NCBI GenBank assembly: GCA_030425145.1
Contig: JAUHVK010000013.1
Span: 1 to 64,000, forward strand
Length of the DNA: 64,000 bases
Direction: 5' to 3'
Origin: Alphaproteobacteria bacterium
GTDB lineage: Bacteria > Pseudomonadota > Alphaproteobacteria > Rhodobacterales > Rhodobacteraceae
The position numbers and the translations under genes are program-made. Below the pieces are notes generated by a model. It made no database searches and was not told where the DNA came from. It was given only the letters and a program-made list of their open reading frames with translations. Positions 62,631 through 64,000 of the stretch are shown one piece after another; position 1 is the first letter of the stretch, and each line of letters starts with the position of its first letter.

Positions 62631-64000
62631 GTCGCAGCCCCAATCATGTAGCGCCCAATTTCCTGCGGGGTCGTCTCCGCCGCATCCAAGGCGGGCGACA
62701 GATGCCCATTGTGGAGCACATGCAATTTGCTGCACATCTCGAACAGCTCGTCCATTTCCTCGGAAATCACGAGGATCGCACAGCCCTGATCCCGCATGTC
62801 GAGCAAACGCTTGCGAATGGCCGTCGCGGCCCCGATATCGACGCCCCATGTGGGTTGCGACACCAGCATCACATCCGGGTTCAGCATGATCTCCCGACCG
62901 AGAATGAACTTCTGCAAATTGCCCCCTGACATCGCGCCTGCCTCGGCATCCGGTCCGGGCGTGCGCACATCAAACGCCTCGATACACTCGCGGGTAAAGG
63001 CGCGCTCAACGCTGCGGCGGATGAACCCGCGCGACAACATATTGCGACTATGGGCGGTCAGAAGGCTGTTGTCGGCCAGCGACATCTCGGGCACCGCCCC
63101 ACGCCCAAGCCGTTCCTCGGGTACAAAAGCAAAACCCAGCTTGCGCCGCGCCATCGGGCCAAGGTGCCCGACCTTCTTGCCCATGATCTCGACCATTCCC
63201 GGTTCCTGCGCTCGGGTCTCGCCGGAAATCAGCGCCGCCAATTCCTGCTGCCCGTTACCGGAAATCCCTGCGATTCCGACAATCTCGCCGCTGCGCAGTT
63301 TGAGGTCGATGCCCTCAAGCGTCGTCCCGAACCGGCTCGCCCGCGGATGGCTCAGCGCATTCAGACGCAGCCGCTCTTCCCCCGGCGGACGCGGCGCGGC
63401 ATGGGCCACGTTCGGCATTTCGCGCCCGATCATCAACTGCGCCAGAGACCGCGCATCGTGCTCGCGTGGATCGACGCGGCCCGTCACCTCTCCGCCGCGC
63501 AGAACGCTCGCGGTGTCACACAGCTCGCGGATCTCATCCAGCTTGTGCGAAATGAACAGGATCGCCATCCCATCGGCCTGCAACTTGCGCAGGGTCTCGA
63601 ACAGGCGGCGCACGCTTTGCGGCGGCAGGACCGAGGTCGGCTCATCCAGAATGAGAAGCTTTGGATTGAGCAGCAGGCAACGGATGATTTCCACCCGCTG
63701 GCGTTCGCCCACCGACAGGCGATGCACCATCGCGTGTGGATCGACGGATAGGCCGAACTGGTCGCCCAGATCGGTGATCTTCTGCGCCAGGTCCGCCGGT
63801 TTGCCGGGGATCATCAGCGACACGTTCTGCACGACGCTCAGCGTCTCGAACAGCGAGAAATGCTGGAACACCATGCCGATGCCCAACGCCTGCGCGTCGG
63901 AGGGTCGGGCAAGATGCACCTCTTGCCCGTTCCAGTAGATATGGCCCACATCCGGCTGTTCGACACCGTAGATGAGCTTCATCAGAGTGGATTTCCCGGC
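62627..64000 (-). CDS. Nucleoside-type ABC transporter ATPase (5' end outside window)
   Basis: A double-domain ATPase of the YufO/NupO type, cut by the window edge. The visible part begins AGKSTLMKLIYG, the end of Walker A of the first domain, and continues for about 457 residues. First-domain signature is LSVGERQRVE, Walker B LLILDEPTS. Second-domain glycine-rich region is GISGNGQQE and signature MSGGNLQKF. A substrate-binding (BMP-type) gene would be expected beyond the edge. Confidence 0.92.
   Translation of the reverse strand, partial: AGKSTLMKLIYGVEQPDVGHIYWNGQEVHLARPSDAQALGIGMVFQHFSLFETLSVVQNVSLMIPGKPADLAQKITDLGDQFGLSVDPHAMVHRLSVGERQRVEIIRCLLLNPKLLILDEPTSVLPPQSVRRLFETLRKLQADGMAILFISHKLDEIRELCDTASVLRGGEVTGRVDPREHDARSLAQLMIGREMPNVAHAAPRPPGEERLRLNALSHPRASRFGTTLEGIDLKLRSGEIVGIAGISGNGQQELAALISGETRAQEPGMVEIMGKKVGHLGPMARRKLGFAFVPEERLGRGAVPEMSLADNSLLTAHSRNMLSRGFIRRSVERAFTRECIEAFDVRTPGPDAEAGAMSGGNLQKFILGREIMLNPDVMLVSQPTWGVDIGAATAIRKRLLDMRDQGCAILVISEEMDELFEMCSKLHVLHNGHLSPALDAAETTPQEIGRYMIGAAT

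Overview
The window looks like chromosome of a Rhodobacteraceae (Roseobacter-group) alphaproteobacterium. Evidence is the complete aapJQMP general amino-acid transporter, an NDUFS4-type complex I accessory subunit, an ATP12-type F1 chaperone, the yidC–MOSC–engB–argB order, high GC and frequent GTG or TTG starts overlapping the previous stop. No insertion sequence, prophage, CRISPR array or rRNA was seen. tRNA-Arg(TCT) lies near the left edge and tRNA-Glu(TTC) near 40 kb.

1–13 kb: tRNA-Arg, a GNAT acetyltransferase and Tex on the minus strand, then an RND efflux pair and a MacB-like ABC exporter triad (ATPase, FtsX-type permease, HlyD adaptor) on the plus strand. A decayed cysteine-protease-like ORF follows. 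13–28 kb: complex I subunit, uvrB, a secreted HExxH protein, a possible 24-residue lipoprotein, hrpB, ttcA, a GGDEF–EAL protein with both active sites degraded, then a tight run yidC–MOSC–engB–argB–ferredoxin-like–sixA-like that ends at a bidirectional terminator.

28–48 kb: aapJQMP, a crcB–rluC–HAD–ATP12 operon with overlapping genes, a divergent multicopper oxidase, a Deg protease with rarA, tRNA-Glu, and a lipoprotein–hom–glpX–recJ run. A TetR regulator with a near-perfect operator candidate and a second polar amino-acid ABC transporter with a divergent binding protein follow.

48.5–60.7 kb is the accessory block and the most interesting part. Seven same-strand genes encode a SARP-like winged-helix/TPR regulator, a PAP2/vanadium-haloperoxidase-fold protein with eight N-terminal GGF repeats, an S8 subtilase, an animal-type haem peroxidase, an LCAT-like hydrolase fused to a trypsin-like protease, a second trypsin-like protease carrying an Asp/Thr-rich nine-residue repeat array, and an ATP-grasp ligase resembling graspetide (microviridin MvdC/MvdD-type) maturases. 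None of the enzymes shows a classical signal peptide. I propose that the ATP-grasp enzyme modifies the repeat array of the neighbouring protease, giving an unusual protease-fused graspetide-like system. This is inference and needs testing. The right edge holds a nucleoside-type ABC importer (two permeases and a truncated double ATPase) whose distal gene overlaps the 3' end of the ATP-grasp gene convergently.
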